This document shows positions 19,104 through 30,882 of a DNA stretch of 64,000 bases, piece by piece. The stretch covers positions 372,001 through 436,000 of the forward strand of contig NZ_RAPE01000002.1 in NCBI RefSeq assembly GCF_003651245.1, in the 5' to 3' direction. The stretch is from Roseovarius spongiae (lineage in GTDB: Bacteria > Pseudomonadota > Alphaproteobacteria > Rhodobacterales > Rhodobacteraceae). Within the stretch, counting starts at the first letter, position 1, and each line of letters starts with the position of its first letter. The position numbers were made by a program, and so were the translations under genes. Below the pieces are notes generated by a model that saw only the letters and a program-made list of their open reading frames with translations, did no database searches and was not told the DNA's origin.

Positions 19104-19787
19104 ATGTCGATCTGGACGCGCATAACCGAGGCGGTTTCGGCCCTCGCCAGCGGCGAGGGGCTCAGCGCCGTGTTCGAGCGGCTGCGCACGCCGCCCGAAC
19201 GCAGCGTCGCCTTCGCCATCGCGGTGATCGCCCTCGGGGCCAAGATGGCCAAGGCCGACGGGCTCGTCACGCGCGACGAGGTGACGGCCTTCCGCGAGGT
19301 GTTCCTGATCGCCAAGGACGACGAGGCCGGCGCGGCGCGAGTATTCAACATGGCGCGCAGGGACGTGGCGGGGTTCGAGGAATACGCAACCCGCATCAGA
19401 CGGATGTTCGGCGATGATCGCGATATGCTGGGCGACCTGATGGAGGGACTATTCCACATCGCGATGGCGGATGGCGACTATCACCCGAACGAGGATGCGT
19501 TCCTGTCGCGCGTGGCCGAAATATTCGGCCTCACGCCGCGCGAATTCCAGGCGCTGCGCTGCCGGTTCGTGCCCGACGCCAAGGCCGACCCCTACAGCGT
19601 GCTGGGCGTGCGCCCCGAGGACAGCATGGAGCATATCCGCGCGCAATATCGCAGGATGGTGCGCGAAACCCATCCCGACCGGATGTTGGCGCGCGGCGTG
19701 CCCGAAGAGGCGATCAAGCTGGCCGAGAAACGCATGGTCGACGTCAACCGCGCCTGGGAGGAGATCAACGCGGAGCACGCCGCGTGA
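19104..19787 (+). CDS. DjlA-like co-chaperone (TerB + J domain)
   Basis: A 227-residue protein with a TerB-like helical domain at about residues 30-150 (AFAIAVIALGAKMAKADGLV and HIAMADGDYHPNEDAFL, repeats with acidic metal-site residues) and a C-terminal J domain with PYSVLGVRPEDS and the HPD triad in ETHPDRML. The J domain should stimulate DnaK. Unlike E. coli DjlA there is no obvious N-terminal membrane helix. The stop overlaps the GTG start of the next gene by four bases (GTGA), indicating translational coupling. Confidence 0.9.
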   Translation: MSIWTRITEAVSALASGEGLSAVFERLRTPPERSVAFAIAVIALGAKMAKADGLVTRDEVTAFREVFLIAKDDEAGAARVFNMARRDVAGFEEYATRIRRMFGDDRDMLGDLMEGLFHIAMADGDYHPNEDAFLSRVAEIFGLTPREFQALRCRFVPDAKADPYSVLGVRPEDSMEHIRAQYRRMVRETHPDRMLARGVPEEAIKLAEKRMVDVNRAWEEINAEHAA

Positions 19788-20821
19788 GGCTCGCCACCTA
19801 TAACGTGGAGTGGTTCAACGCGCTGTTCGACGACGGGGGCGGGTTGCTCGGGGACAACGAGTGGTCGGCGCGCCACGGGGTGACGCGGGCCGAGCAGATC
19901 GCGGCGGTCGGCATCGTGCTGACCGCCATCGACGCCGATGCGGTGATGATCATCGAGGCGCCCGACGACAGCCGGGGCCGGTCCTGCGTGCGCGCGTTGG
20001 AAAGCTTCGCGCGCCAGATGGGGCTGCGGGCGCGCAAGGCGCTGTTGGGATTCGCGAATGACACCCAGCAGGAAATCGCGCTGCTCTACGATCCGGACGT
20101 GATGAGCGCGGCGCACGACCCGTTGGGTGAGCCGACGGGCAAGCATGGATCGGCGGACGCGCCGCGCTTTGACGGGGTGTTCCGGATCGATCTGGACATC
20201 GACGCGACCGAGGATCTCGTGCGCTTTTCCAAGCCGCCGCTCGAGGTGGCGTTGCAGGTGCATGGCGGCATGGCGCTGCGCCTGATCGGCGTGCATCTGA
20301 AATCCAAGGCCCCGCATGGCGCGGTGGACGCGGCCGACGCGATGCGGATCGCCATCGCCAGCCGGCGCAAGCAGCTCGCGCAGGCGGTATGGCTGCGCAA
20401 GCGGGTGCGCGCGCAGCTGAAGGGGGGGGGCCCGATGATCGTGCTGGGCGATCTGAACGATGGGCCGGGCCTTGATGAATACGAGGACCTCTTCGGGCGC
20501 TCATCGGTCGAGATCATCATGGGCAGGAGCGAGCCGAAGGATTTGCAGCTATTCGACCCCAACGCGCGGGCGGCGCTGGGCACGCGGATCGGCGGGCTGC
20601 ACACCACCGCGCGGTTCTACCTGTCCCACCGCAAACGCTACATGCAGGCGTTGCTGGATTACATCATGGTCTCGCACGACCTGCGGGCGCGCGGGCCGGC
20701 CTGGCGCATCTGGCATCCGTTCGACGACCCCGGCTGCTGGGGCAACCCGGAGCTGAGCGCGGCCCTGCTCACGGCGTCCGATCATTTCCCGGTCACGCTC
20801 GATATCGATCTCACGTCTTAA
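19784..20821 (+). CDS. Endonuclease/exonuclease/phosphatase-family protein
   Basis: A 345-residue metal-dependent phosphodiester or phosphoester hydrolase of the EEP superfamily. Landmarks are RLATYNVEWF at the N-terminus (metal-site Asn), GVHLKSKAPHG in the middle, VLGDLNDGPG (catalytic Asp-x-Asn) near residue 225, and TASDHFPVTLDID at the end (Asp-His pair). No signal peptide, so it acts in the cytoplasm. Substrate unknown. It starts with GTG overlapping the preceding stop codon. Confidence 0.88.
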   Translation: MRLATYNVEWFNALFDDGGGLLGDNEWSARHGVTRAEQIAAVGIVLTAIDADAVMIIEAPDDSRGRSCVRALESFARQMGLRARKALLGFANDTQQEIALLYDPDVMSAAHDPLGEPTGKHGSADAPRFDGVFRIDLDIDATEDLVRFSKPPLEVALQVHGGMALRLIGVHLKSKAPHGAVDAADAMRIAIASRRKQLAQAVWLRKRVRAQLKGGGPMIVLGDLNDGPGLDEYEDLFGRSSVEIIMGRSEPKDLQLFDPNARAALGTRIGGLHTTARFYLSHRKRYMQALLDYIMVSHDLRARGPAWRIWHPFDDPGCWGNPELSAALLTASDHFPVTLDIDLTS

Positions 20822-20852
20822 AATCGTTGGGGCGATGGGCTATATTGGAAGT

Positions 20853-21218
20853 ATGAAACGGATCGTTACCCTTGCCGCCATCGGTTTTCTCGCCGCCGCG
20901 CCCGTGCAGGCGCAGGAGGCGGAGGACGACGGGTTTTCCCTGATGGAAGAAGGCGCGCGCCTGCTGTTCGAGGGGCTGAGCCGCGAGATGGAGCCGACGC
21001 TGCGCGACCTGATGGGGCTGACCGAGGAAATGGAGCCGAAGCTGCGCGAATTCGCGCAGAAGATGGGGCCGGCGCTCGCGGACATCATGGGCAAGATCGA
21101 CGATCTGAGCGCCTACCACGTGCCCGAGATGCTGCCCAACGGCGATATCATCATCCGCCGGAAAACCCCGGAGGAAAGGATCGAGCCGCCCGCGCCGGGC
21201 GAGGAGATCGAGATTTGA
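20853..21218 (+). CDS. Small exported amphipathic protein
   Basis: A 121-residue periplasmic protein with a signal peptide (KRIVTLAAIGFLAAAPVQAQ). The mature part is an acidic amphipathic helix rich in Glu, Met and Leu, with near-repeats LSREMEPTLRDLMGL and TEEMEPKLREFAQKM, then a short C-terminal MLPNGDIIIRRKTPEE. Relatives in Rhodobacterales are often mislabelled as ATPases, but no P-loop is present. Function unknown; the helical repeats suggest an envelope scaffold. A compact hairpin covers its stop codon. Confidence 0.8.
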   Translation: MKRIVTLAAIGFLAAAPVQAQEAEDDGFSLMEEGARLLFEGLSREMEPTLRDLMGLTEEMEPKLREFAQKMGPALADIMGKIDDLSAYHVPEMLPNGDIIIRRKTPEERIEPPAPGEEIEI

Positions 21219-21231
21219 CGCCGCGCGTCAA
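21215..21231. terminator. Compact hairpin over two convergent stop codons
   Basis: Arms TTGACGC and GCGTCAA with loop CGC. The stem contains the stop codon of the small exported protein gene and, on the other strand, that of ppx. Probably a shared terminator, though it lacks a long U-tract. Confidence 0.5.
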
Positions 21232-22772
21232 GCGCGCTTGCGGATCACAGGTTCGGCGCCCAGCGTCTTGACCAGTGACAGGAACCGCGCCTCGGCCACC
21301 TCCCCGAAAAGCTGCGAAGCGGCGGCCGAGAGGCGCAGTTCCAGCACCTTCTTGCGCGGCGACCAGCGCATCTCGCCCAGTTCGGCGTCCTTCTTGAGCC
21401 AGAGCATCGCGCCAAAGCGCATCGCCTTGCCCAGCACCTCGGCCTCGTGCTGGGTGCGTTCGTCCACCAGCGTGTTCAACTCGCCAAAGCGGGTGCCGGA
21501 GCGGTCGTTGGAGTAGCGGTGCAAGAGCGCGAGCCCCAGGAACACCCTCTCGGAATGCTTGAGCCCGCCCAGGTTGGCGCGGGTCGCGGTGTCGAAACAG
21601 ACCCCGGCGCGGTAATCGGGATGGGCGCGCCAGCTCACGTCATGCAGCAGGCAGGCGGCCTTGACGAGCCGCATCCGTTCGGGCGGTAGCGCGCGAAAGA
21701 TCGGCTGGATGAAGCGGTAGAGCGTCTTGCCGAAGCCTGGCAGGCGGGCGTCCTTGGTTTCCATGAAGCGGCAGGCTTCGATCAGCGGATCGCGGTCGCG
21801 CAGCGCCTGGGGCATCTGCCCATAGAGCAGCCCCTCGCGGATGCCGTAGCTCGACACCGCGATGTCGCGGGGGCGAAAGGTGTGCAGCACCTCGTTGAGC
21901 ACCTCCGTCGCCTGCGGAACCAGCGCCATCCGACCCGAGGACACGCCGGCGCGCTGGCGTAGCGCGTTGGCGTCCTCTTCCTCTATGTATCTGAACGTCT
22001 TGCGCAATTCGCGCGTCTGCATGCGGTATTCATGCAGAACGTGAAGCGGGTAGTCGCGCCGCTCCATGTCGATCTTGGCGATCGCGCGCCATGAGCCGCC
22101 GACGAGGAACAGCCGGTTCTTCTGTTCGCCCAGCTTCTCCGAAAGCGCGCCGACCACGTCCTGGATATAGCTGCGCCGCGCCTTGCGTCCGCCCTTGATG
22201 TCGCGCAGCTTGAGCGGCCCAAGCGCCGAGGATACGCGACGCCCGACGCGGCCCCCCTCGATCTCGGCCAGTTCCATCGAGGAGCCGCCGATGTCGCAGA
22301 CCAGCCCGTAGGAGCCGGGCCAGCCCAGCAGCACGCCCTGCGCCGAGAGCCGCGCCTCCTCGCGCCCGTCGACGACCCAGACGCGCAGGCCGGTGGCGGC
22401 GCGCACGTCCTCGCAGAAGGCGGGGCCGTCGGTGGCCTCGCGCACGGCGGCGGTGGCGACCACGGTGAGCGGCCCGGTCTCGAGTCCGATCGAGAGCCGG
22501 TGGAACCGCTTGAGCGCGTCGAGCGCGCGCACGCGCCCCTCGGGGTTCAGCTGTCCGGTTTCGGACATGCCTGCGCCGAGGCCGCACATGATCTTCTCGT
22601 TGTAGAAATAGGCCGGGCTGCGCGCCGCGCCGTCGAACACCACGAGCCGGACCGAGTTCGACCCCACGTCGACCACGCCGACGCGGCGCAGCGCGCGCAC
22701 GGAGGGTTTGTCGAAGAGCGGCCGGCCGAACGGGCCGCCGTCGGGGTCGCCTGGATCGGAGCCTGCGTCCAT
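21228..22772 (-). CDS. ppx: Exopolyphosphatase (Ppx/GppA family)
   Basis: Removes phosphate from polyphosphate ends (and may act on pppGpp). The 514 residues begin with the ASKHA-fold phosphate loop VGVVDVGSNSVRLVVFDG and have the second loop VCDIGGSSMELAEI; the C-terminal half carries an HD-like segment, CLLHDVSWRAHPDYRAG. It directly follows ppk1, so synthesis and breakdown are encoded together. The chosen ATG sits behind AAGGAC. An alternative ATG at 22835 overlaps the ppk1 stop codon as ATGA and would add 21 residues; translational coupling from ppk1 makes that start possible. Confidence 0.92.
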   Translation of the reverse strand: MDAGSDPGDPDGGPFGRPLFDKPSVRALRRVGVVDVGSNSVRLVVFDGAARSPAYFYNEKIMCGLGAGMSETGQLNPEGRVRALDALKRFHRLSIGLETGPLTVVATAAVREATDGPAFCEDVRAATGLRVWVVDGREEARLSAQGVLLGWPGSYGLVCDIGGSSMELAEIEGGRVGRRVSSALGPLKLRDIKGGRKARRSYIQDVVGALSEKLGEQKNRLFLVGGSWRAIAKIDMERRDYPLHVLHEYRMQTRELRKTFRYIEEEDANALRQRAGVSSGRMALVPQATEVLNEVLHTFRPRDIAVSSYGIREGLLYGQMPQALRDRDPLIEACRFMETKDARLPGFGKTLYRFIQPIFRALPPERMRLVKAACLLHDVSWRAHPDYRAGVCFDTATRANLGGLKHSERVFLGLALLHRYSNDRSGTRFGELNTLVDERTQHEAEVLGKAMRFGAMLWLKKDAELGEMRWSPRKKVLELRLSAAASQLFGEVAEARFLSLVKTLGAEPVIRKRA

Positions 22773-22827
22773 CGTCCTTGCCTCGGTGCCAGCGTCGCGC
22801 CTGTTATGCGGCAGGGCGCGGGAGCGG

Positions 22828-25002
<2,175 letters not shown>

Positions 25003-25055
25003 GGCGGGTTCGGGCGCTTCCGGCTGGGGCGTGGATCGGACCCCGGAGTGTCGCG

Positions 25056-25730
25056 CTAACCGCCGGATTTGTCCAGCAGCGCCGCCGCCAGCGCCCGGCC
25101 CACCGGGCGTCCGGTGGAGAGTGACAGCGCATCGAGCGCCTCGACCGTCCGCTTGGCCGCCTCGAACGAACGGGGGATGCGGCGCGTGAGATAGGTGATG
25201 GTGCCGGGAGAAGGCAGTATCTGCCGGTCGGCGAACTGTTTCATCATCACCGCGCCCAGCAGCGTGTCGTCGGGTTCCTCGAGCATGCAGGTCGGGGTCC
25301 CCTGCAGCCGGCTCGCCAGGTCGGGGAGGGCGAAGGCCCATGCGCTCGGCGCGGCGCGGGCCGTCACGAGCAGCGATCGCCCCTCGGCGAGCGCGAGGTT
25401 GTGCAGGTGGAATAGCGCGGTTTCGGCCTCAACGACGCCGGCGATGTCGGAGGCGTTCTCGACCGCGACATGCGCGGAGGCGAGGGCGGGAACATCGGCG
25501 CCCGCCAGTTCGGCCGCCTGCACGATCATCGCGCCGCTGAGGTCGGCCCAGACGTGGGCGAGGTGGGTCTTTCCCGCGCCCTCGGGGCCGCAGAGGACCA
25601 GCTTGCGCGCGGGCCAGTCAGGCCACGCCTCGATCAGCGCGACGGCGGTGGCGTTGGCGTTCGACACGAAGAAATCGCCCCGCCCCCGCGCAGGTCTGGC
25701 GGGCAGTTCGAAGCTCAGCTGGCGGGCCAT
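25056..25730 (-). CDS. hdaA: DnaA regulatory inactivator (HdaA/Hda)
   Basis: AAA+ protein of 224 residues resembling the ATPase domain of DnaA. With the beta clamp it promotes ATP hydrolysis by DnaA and so restrains replication initiation. The N-terminus RQLSFELP is the clamp-binding motif; the P-loop is [16 protein letters not shown]. Walker B is degenerate ([10 protein letters not shown] instead of an Asp-Asp pair), as is typical for alphaproteobacterial forms. The C-terminal [15 protein letters not shown] segment holds the sensor-2 region. The ATG shares its A with the stop codon of the upstream gene (TGATG), a sign of coupled translation. Confidence 0.9.
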   Translation of the reverse strand: MARQLSFELPARPARGRGDFFVSNANATAVALIEAWPDWPARKLVLCGPEGAGKTHLAHVWADLSGAMIVQAAELAGADVPALASAHVAVENASDIAGVVEAETALFHLHNLALAEGRSLLVTARAAPSAWAFALPDLASRLQGTPTCMLEEPDDTLLGAVMMKQFADRQILPSPGTITYLTRRIPRSFEAAKRTVEALDALSLSTGRPVGRALAAALLDKSGG

Positions 25731-26794
25731 CAGGCCGCTGGATCCTGCGGGCCGCGATAGAGCATGCTGTTCTTGTAACGCCCGATGGCGAAGCGCGTCA
25801 GCACGCCGATGGCGGCGGCCACGGGCACCGCGACCAGCATCCCCACGAAGCCGAAAAGCGCGCCGAAGACAGAGAGCGCGAAGATCAGCCAGACCGGGTG
25901 CAGCCCGACCGAGTTGCCCACCAGTTTCGGAGTGAGCACGTTGCCCTCGATCACCTGGCCCAGCACGAAGATGCCCGCGACCAGCCCGATGGAAAACCAC
26001 TCGCCCCAGAACTGGAACAGCGCGAGCCCGATGGCCAGCGACCCGCCGACCAGCGCGCCGACATAGGGAATGAAGGTGATGAGCCCCGCGATCGCGCCCA
26101 CCACCAGCCCGAACTGCAACCCCACCGCCATCAGCGCGATGGCGTAATAGGTGCCAAGGATCAGGCAGACCGTGCCCATGCCCCGGATGAAGCTGGCGAG
26201 CGTCTGGTCGATCTCCCGGGCGAGGCGGCGGATCGTCGGGGCGTGCTCTCGCGGCAGCAGCTCGTCGATCTCGGCGATCATGCGGTCCCAGTCGTAAAGC
26301 AGGTAGAAGGCCACGACCGGCACGATGACGAAGAGGATCAACACGTTTATCAATGAAGAGACCGAGGCGAGCAGGGTCTCCAGCATCTCGCCGCCGCGTT
26401 CCTGGATGGTCATCGCGACCGAGGTGAGGGATTTGCGGATGGTGGATTCGGAATCGACCAGCTGCGGGAACCGATCGGTGAGAAAAGCCTGCAAATCCTG
26501 GAAGACGCGCGGCACCGTGTCGACCAGCGCCACCGCCTGTTCGATCAGCGTCGGCAGGATCAAGAGCCCGATCAGCACGAAGGCCGCCACCGCGAAGATC
26601 GTGATGACCGTCACCGCGAGCGCGCGCGTGAGGCCCATCGACTCGAGCCGGTCTGCGACGGGATCGAGGAAATAGGCCACGGCCCCGCCCAGCAGGAAAG
26701 GCATGATCACGTCGCCGAGGAACCACAGCAGCACGAAGAAGACCGCGCAGGCGATCCCCCAGTACTTCATCTGCGTGCCGATCGGCAGTGACAT
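25730..26794 (-). CDS. AI-2E/PerM-family transporter
   Basis: Eight-helix membrane protein of 354 residues of the AI-2 exporter/PerM superfamily. The N-terminal helix pair (FVLLWFLGDVIMPFLLGGAVAYFLDP), the central periplasmic segment and the helix run FIPYVGALVGGSLAIGLAL with GNVLTPKLVGNSVGLHPV are typical. It probably exports a small molecule or exchanges ions; the autoinducer name should not be taken literally. The start SLPIGTQMKYWG precedes helix 1 closely; 50 further upstream codons lie in the region shared with the proS promoter and are not used. The last codon overlaps hdaA. Confidence 0.88.
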   Translation of the reverse strand: MSLPIGTQMKYWGIACAVFFVLLWFLGDVIMPFLLGGAVAYFLDPVADRLESMGLTRALAVTVITIFAVAAFVLIGLLILPTLIEQAVALVDTVPRVFQDLQAFLTDRFPQLVDSESTIRKSLTSVAMTIQERGGEMLETLLASVSSLINVLILFVIVPVVAFYLLYDWDRMIAEIDELLPREHAPTIRRLAREIDQTLASFIRGMGTVCLILGTYYAIALMAVGLQFGLVVGAIAGLITFIPYVGALVGGSLAIGLALFQFWGEWFSIGLVAGIFVLGQVIEGNVLTPKLVGNSVGLHPVWLIFALSVFGALFGFVGMLVAVPVAAAIGVLTRFAIGRYKNSMLYRGPQDPAA

Positions 26795-26942
26795 GCGCGC
26801 CCCGTTGCTGACCTGCCACAAATGGCCGAAGCAGGTCCGTCTTTCAAGTCGCGATTGCGCGCCCGCGCGGCTTGCGGCGCTTGTCTCGCTCGTCCCAAAG
26901 CCATAAACGAGGGGCGAAATCACAGTGATCCGAGGTTCGCAC

Positions 26943-28298
26943 ATGCGCCTGTCCCGCTACTTCCTGCCCGTGCTCAAGGAAACGCCCTCCGAGGCGCAGA
27001 TCGTCAGCCACCGCCTGATGCTGCGCGCTGGCATGATCAAGCAGGCCAGCGCAGGCATCTATTCTTGGCTGCCGCTCGGCTTCAAGGTGCTGCGCAAGCT
27101 GGAAAACATCGTGCACGAGGAACAGATCCGCGCCGGGCATATCCCGATGCTGATGCCGACGCTGCAATCGGCCGATCTCTGGCGCGAGTCGGGGCGGTTC
27201 GACGATTACGGCGAGGAAATGCTGCGCATCAAGGACCGGCAGGGGCGCGACATGCTCTATGGGCCGACCAACGAGGAGCTGATCACCGACATCTTCCGCG
27301 CGCACGTCGGCAGCTACAAGGATCTGCCGCTCACGCTCTACCATATCCAGTGGAAGTTCCGCGACGAGATCCGCCCGCGCTTCGGCGTGATGCGCGGGCG
27401 CGAATTCCTGATGAAGGACGGCTACAACTTCGACGTCTCCAAGGAGGCCGCGCTGCACAGCTACAACCGCCACCTGGTCAGCTACCTGCGCACCTACGAG
27501 CGCATGGGCCTCCAGGCGATCCCCATGCGCGCGGATTCCGGTCCGATCGGCGGTGACGACACGCACGAGTTCCTCGTCCTCGCCGAAACCGGCGAGAGCG
27601 AGGTTTACTACGATTCCGAGATCACCGATCTGCGCTTTGGCGAGCGCGAGGTGGATTACGATTCGGTTGCGGAATGCCAAGCGGTGCTCGAGGAGTTCAC
27701 CAGCCGCTATGCGCGCACCGATGAGACCCATGACGAGGCGCTGTTCAACCAGATCCCCGAAGAACGCCGCCGCGTGGCGCGGGGCATCGAGGTCGGGCAG
27801 ATCTTCTATTTCGGCACGAAGTATTCCGAGCCGCTTGGCGCCACGGTCCAGACCAGGGACGGCGCATCAGTGCCGGTCCACATGGGCAGCCACGGTATCG
27901 GAGTGAGCCGCCTTGTCGGCGCCATCATCGAGGCGAGCCATGACGAGCGCGGCATCATCTGGCCCGAAGGGGTGACGCCCTTCCATGTCGGTCTCGTCAA
28001 CCTCAAGCAGGGCGACGCGGAAGCCGACGCGGCCTGCGAGGCGATCTACGGATCGGTGCTGGCGCTGGGTCTCGATCCGCTTTATGACGACCGGGATGAG
28101 CGCGCGGGCGGCAAGTTCGCGACGATGGATCTGGTCGGCCTGCCGTGGCGCATCACCGTGGGGCCGCGTGGCCTGAAGAATGGCGTGGTCGAGCTGACCA
28201 GCCGCCGCACCGGCGAGAGCGAGGAATTGCCGCCCGAGCAGGCGGTCGAAAAGCTCGCGCAGATTTACGCGGGGCATCGCGTGCCGATGGCGATCTGA
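26943..28298 (+). CDS. proS: Prolyl-tRNA synthetase
   Basis: Charges tRNA-Pro with proline. The 451 residues are the short form typical of alphaproteobacteria, lacking the long editing insertion of the E. coli enzyme. Class II motifs are visible: motif 1 around the [11 protein letters not shown] helix, motif 2 in [23 protein letters not shown], and motif 3 in [16 protein letters not shown]. The C-terminal anticodon domain runs from about residue 345. The ATG at [12 protein letters not shown] is the family start. The DUF2937 gene follows after one base, so proS heads an operon that may extend to lolD. Confidence 0.96.
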   Translation: MRLSRYFLPVLKETPSEAQIVSHRLMLRAGMIKQASAGIYSWLPLGFKVLRKLENIVHEEQIRAGHIPMLMPTLQSADLWRESGRFDDYGEEMLRIKDRQGRDMLYGPTNEELITDIFRAHVGSYKDLPLTLYHIQWKFRDEIRPRFGVMRGREFLMKDGYNFDVSKEAALHSYNRHLVSYLRTYERMGLQAIPMRADSGPIGGDDTHEFLVLAETGESEVYYDSEITDLRFGEREVDYDSVAECQAVLEEFTSRYARTDETHDEALFNQIPEERRRVARGIEVGQIFYFGTKYSEPLGATVQTRDGASVPVHMGSHGIGVSRLVGAIIEASHDERGIIWPEGVTPFHVGLVNLKQGDAEADAACEAIYGSVLALGLDPLYDDRDERAGGKFATMDLVGLPWRITVGPRGLKNGVVELTSRRTGESEELPPEQAVEKLAQIYAGHRVPMAI

Positions 28299-28299
28299 G

Positions 28300-28800
28300 A
28301 TGATCGCGCGCGCCCTCACGCTCGCGGGTGGGCTGGCGGGCGCGGCGGCGCTGTCGCAATTCCCCGAATTCTCCCAGCAATACACCCAGCGCCTGGGCGG
28401 CGCGGTGGATGAGCTGCACCGCTTCGTGCAGGAATTCGACGCGGACGCCTCTGAGGCGGGCCTCACCCGCGATGCGGCGCTGGTCGATCTGGCCGAGGGC
28501 GGCGCGATGGGCGCCGCGCGCGCCGCGACGATGGAGAAGACGATCGCGCGCTATGAACGGCTGCGCGCGGACCTTGCCGCATTGCGCGCGGCGGGACCGT
28601 TCACGCGGGCCTATCGCGCCGGGCATCTCACCGACCCCGAGATTGCGCAGGCGGCATGGGAGGACTTCAAACCCGCCCTGCCGCTCACCTTCGAAGGCGC
28701 GGCGTTCGCCGGCTTCGGCCTGCTGGCGGGCCTTGGCCTCATCGGCGGGCTGATCGGCCTTCCGCGGATGCTGTGGCCGCGCCGGCGCGCGCGTCCTTGA
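28300..28800 (+). CDS. DUF2937-type membrane protein
   Basis: A 166-residue protein with an N-terminal hydrophobic segment (ALTLAGGLAGAAALSQFPEF), a long helical middle rich in Ala, Arg and Glu (QQYTQRLGGAVDELHRFVQE), and a C-terminal membrane helix (FAGFGLLAGLGLIGGLIGLP) ending in a basic cluster. This is the DUF2937 pattern, with the middle facing the periplasm. It starts one base after the proS stop codon. Function unknown. Confidence 0.85.
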   Translation: MIARALTLAGGLAGAAALSQFPEFSQQYTQRLGGAVDELHRFVQEFDADASEAGLTRDAALVDLAEGGAMGAARAATMEKTIARYERLRADLAALRAAGPFTRAYRAGHLTDPEIAQAAWEDFKPALPLTFEGAAFAGFGLLAGLGLIGGLIGLPRMLWPRRRARP

Positions 28801-28852
28801 CGCCACCCGGCCCCCGGCGCATTTTGCGCGCCACAAGAACGAGGTATCGCAC

Positions 28853-30142
28853 GTGGCAGGCACACCCGCCCCCTTCGCCCCCTTCGAGTGGATGATCGCC
28901 TGGCGCTACCTGCGCGCGAAGCGCGCCGAGGGCGGCGTGAGCGTGATGACCTGGATTTCGCTCATCGGGATCACGCTGGCGGTGTTCGCGCTCATCGCGA
29001 CGCTGGCGGTGCGCTCGGGCTTTCGCGCGGAATTCGTGGACACGATCCTGGGGTCGAACGCGCATGTGACGATCTACAACGCGGGTGAGGTGGACGCGCA
29101 AACAGGTCGCGTGGACCGGATGATCGAGGATTACGCGGCGATGGCCGAACGCGTGCGCGCCGTCCCCGACGTGACGCGCGCCGCGCCGCTCATCCGCGCG
29201 CAGGTCATGGCCAACGCGCGCGACCGCAACGCGGGCGTGGAAGTGTTCGGCATCGCGCTTGACGATCTCAAGACCATCCCGCGCATCGCCGACCCCGAGA
29301 CGAGCCAAGGCGAGCTGGACCGTTTCGACGAAGGCATCGCCATCGGCTCGGGCGTGGCGCGCGAACTGGGCGTCAGCGTCGGCGACCGGATCAGGCTGAT
29401 CTCGCCCGGCGGGGTCAAGACCGCCTTCGGAACCAGCCCGCGCGTCAACGCCTACGAGGTGGTCTATATCTTCACCGCCGGGCGCTATGACATCGACCGC
29501 GTGCGCGTCTACCTCCCCTTTGCCGAGGCGCAGGCCTTCTTCAACCGCGAGGGGCGGGCGGACGAGCTCGAAGTCATGGTGAAGGACCCCGAGAACGTCG
29601 CCGAACTGGCCCCCGCGCTCATCAAGGCGGCGGGCGAACGCGCGCTTGTCTGGACCTGGCAGGACGCCTCCGGCGGCTTTCTGCGCGCGCTTGAGGTGGA
29701 GGACAACGTGATGTTCATCATCCTGTCGATCCTCGTGCTGATCGCGGCGATGAACATCACCTCCGGCCTCATCATGCTGGTCAAGAACAAGGGCCGCGAC
29801 ATCGGCATCCTGCGCACGATGGGCCTGACAGAAGGATCGGTGCTGCGCGTGTTCTTCATCTGCGGCGCGTTCACCGGGCTGATCGGCACGGTGTTGGGGG
29901 TGATCCTGGGCTGTCTCTTTGCGATCTATATCGACCCGATCTTCTCTTTCGTGAACTGGGCGATGGGCGGGCAGGTCTGGGATCCGTCGATCCGGGGCAT
30001 CTATCACCTGCCGGCCAAGCTGCAATTGGGCGACGTGGCCTCGGCCATCGCGCTGTCGCTGGGGCTGTCGTTCATCGTGACCATCTTCCCCGCGCGCCGC
30101 GCCGCGCGGATGAACCCGGTGGAGGCGCTGCGCTATGAGTGA
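28853..30142 (+). CDS. lolC: Lipoprotein-releasing ABC transporter permease (LolC/LolE type)
   Basis: Inner-membrane permease that extracts outer-membrane lipoproteins and passes them to LolA. The 429 residues have the four-helix MacB/FtsX-like layout: helix 1 ([19 protein letters not shown]), a large periplasmic domain of about 230 residues, then three helices, ending with [20 protein letters not shown]. Alphaproteobacteria often have one LolC/E-type gene in place of two; which E. coli partner it equals cannot be told. GTG start after a short gap from the DUF2937 gene. It overlaps lolD by eight bases. Confidence 0.93.
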   Translation: MAGTPAPFAPFEWMIAWRYLRAKRAEGGVSVMTWISLIGITLAVFALIATLAVRSGFRAEFVDTILGSNAHVTIYNAGEVDAQTGRVDRMIEDYAAMAERVRAVPDVTRAAPLIRAQVMANARDRNAGVEVFGIALDDLKTIPRIADPETSQGELDRFDEGIAIGSGVARELGVSVGDRIRLISPGGVKTAFGTSPRVNAYEVVYIFTAGRYDIDRVRVYLPFAEAQAFFNREGRADELEVMVKDPENVAELAPALIKAAGERALVWTWQDASGGFLRALEVEDNVMFIILSILVLIAAMNITSGLIMLVKNKGRDIGILRTMGLTEGSVLRVFFICGAFTGLIGTVLGVILGCLFAIYIDPIFSFVNWAMGGQVWDPSIRGIYHLPAKLQLGDVASAIALSLGLSFIVTIFPARRAARMNPVEALRYE

Positions 30143-30821
30143 CGTGGTGTTGCGGCTGAGCGGGCTGGAGAAGGTCTATAACCGCGGGCTCGAGAGCGAG
30201 GTCGCGGTGCTGAAGGGGGCCGACCTCGCCCTTGCGAAGGGCGAGGTCGTCGCGCTCGTGGCGCCATCGGGCGCGGGCAAGTCGACATTGCTGCACATGG
30301 CCGGGCTGCTCGACACGCCGGACGCGGGCGAGGTCGAGATCGGCGGCGCGGTGATGAGCGGGCTGGGCGACCGGCGCCGCACCATCGCGCGGCGTCGCGA
30401 CGTGGGCTTTGTCTACCAGTTCCATCATCTCTTGCCGGAGTTCACCGCGCTCGAGAACATCGTGCTGCCGCAGCTGGCCGCCGGCGTGGCGCGCCGTGCG
30501 GCCGAGGCGCGGGCGATGGAGCTTCTGGACGAGGTCGGCATCGCGCCGCGCGCGGCGCACCGTCCCTCGGCCATGTCCGGGGGCGAGCAACAGCGCGTCG
30601 CCTTCTGCCGCGCGCTCGCCAACGCGCCGCGCCTGCTGCTCGCGGATGAGCCGACCGGCAACCTCGATCCCGCGACCTCGGACCAGGTGTTCAAGGCGCT
30701 TACCGGGCTCGTGCGGGGCACCGGGCTTGCCGCGCTGATCGCGACGCACAACCTCGACCTGGCGGCGCGGATGGACCGCACCGTGCGGCTGGAGGACGGG
30801 CGCGTGGTGGCAGGCGCTTAG
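30135..30821 (+). CDS. lolD: Lipoprotein-releasing system ATPase LolD
   Basis: ABC ATPase of 228 residues that powers the LolC/E permease encoded just upstream. Walker A is [13 protein letters not shown], the Q-loop region is [11 protein letters not shown], the signature is [12 protein letters not shown], Walker B is [13 protein letters not shown], and the switch His is in [11 protein letters not shown]. The eight-base overlap with the permease gene supports a fixed stoichiometry. Length and motifs match LolD closely. Confidence 0.95.
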   Translation: MSDVVLRLSGLEKVYNRGLESEVAVLKGADLALAKGEVVALVAPSGAGKSTLLHMAGLLDTPDAGEVEIGGAVMSGLGDRRRTIARRRDVGFVYQFHHLLPEFTALENIVLPQLAAGVARRAAEARAMELLDEVGIAPRAAHRPSAMSGGEQQRVAFCRALANAPRLLLADEPTGNLDPATSDQVFKALTGLVRGTGLAALIATHNLDLAARMDRTVRLEDGRVVAGA

Positions 30822-30882
30822 CGCGTTGACCAGGCAGCCGGGCTTGCGCAAGGTGGATCGAGCACAGACAGAGAGAAACGCA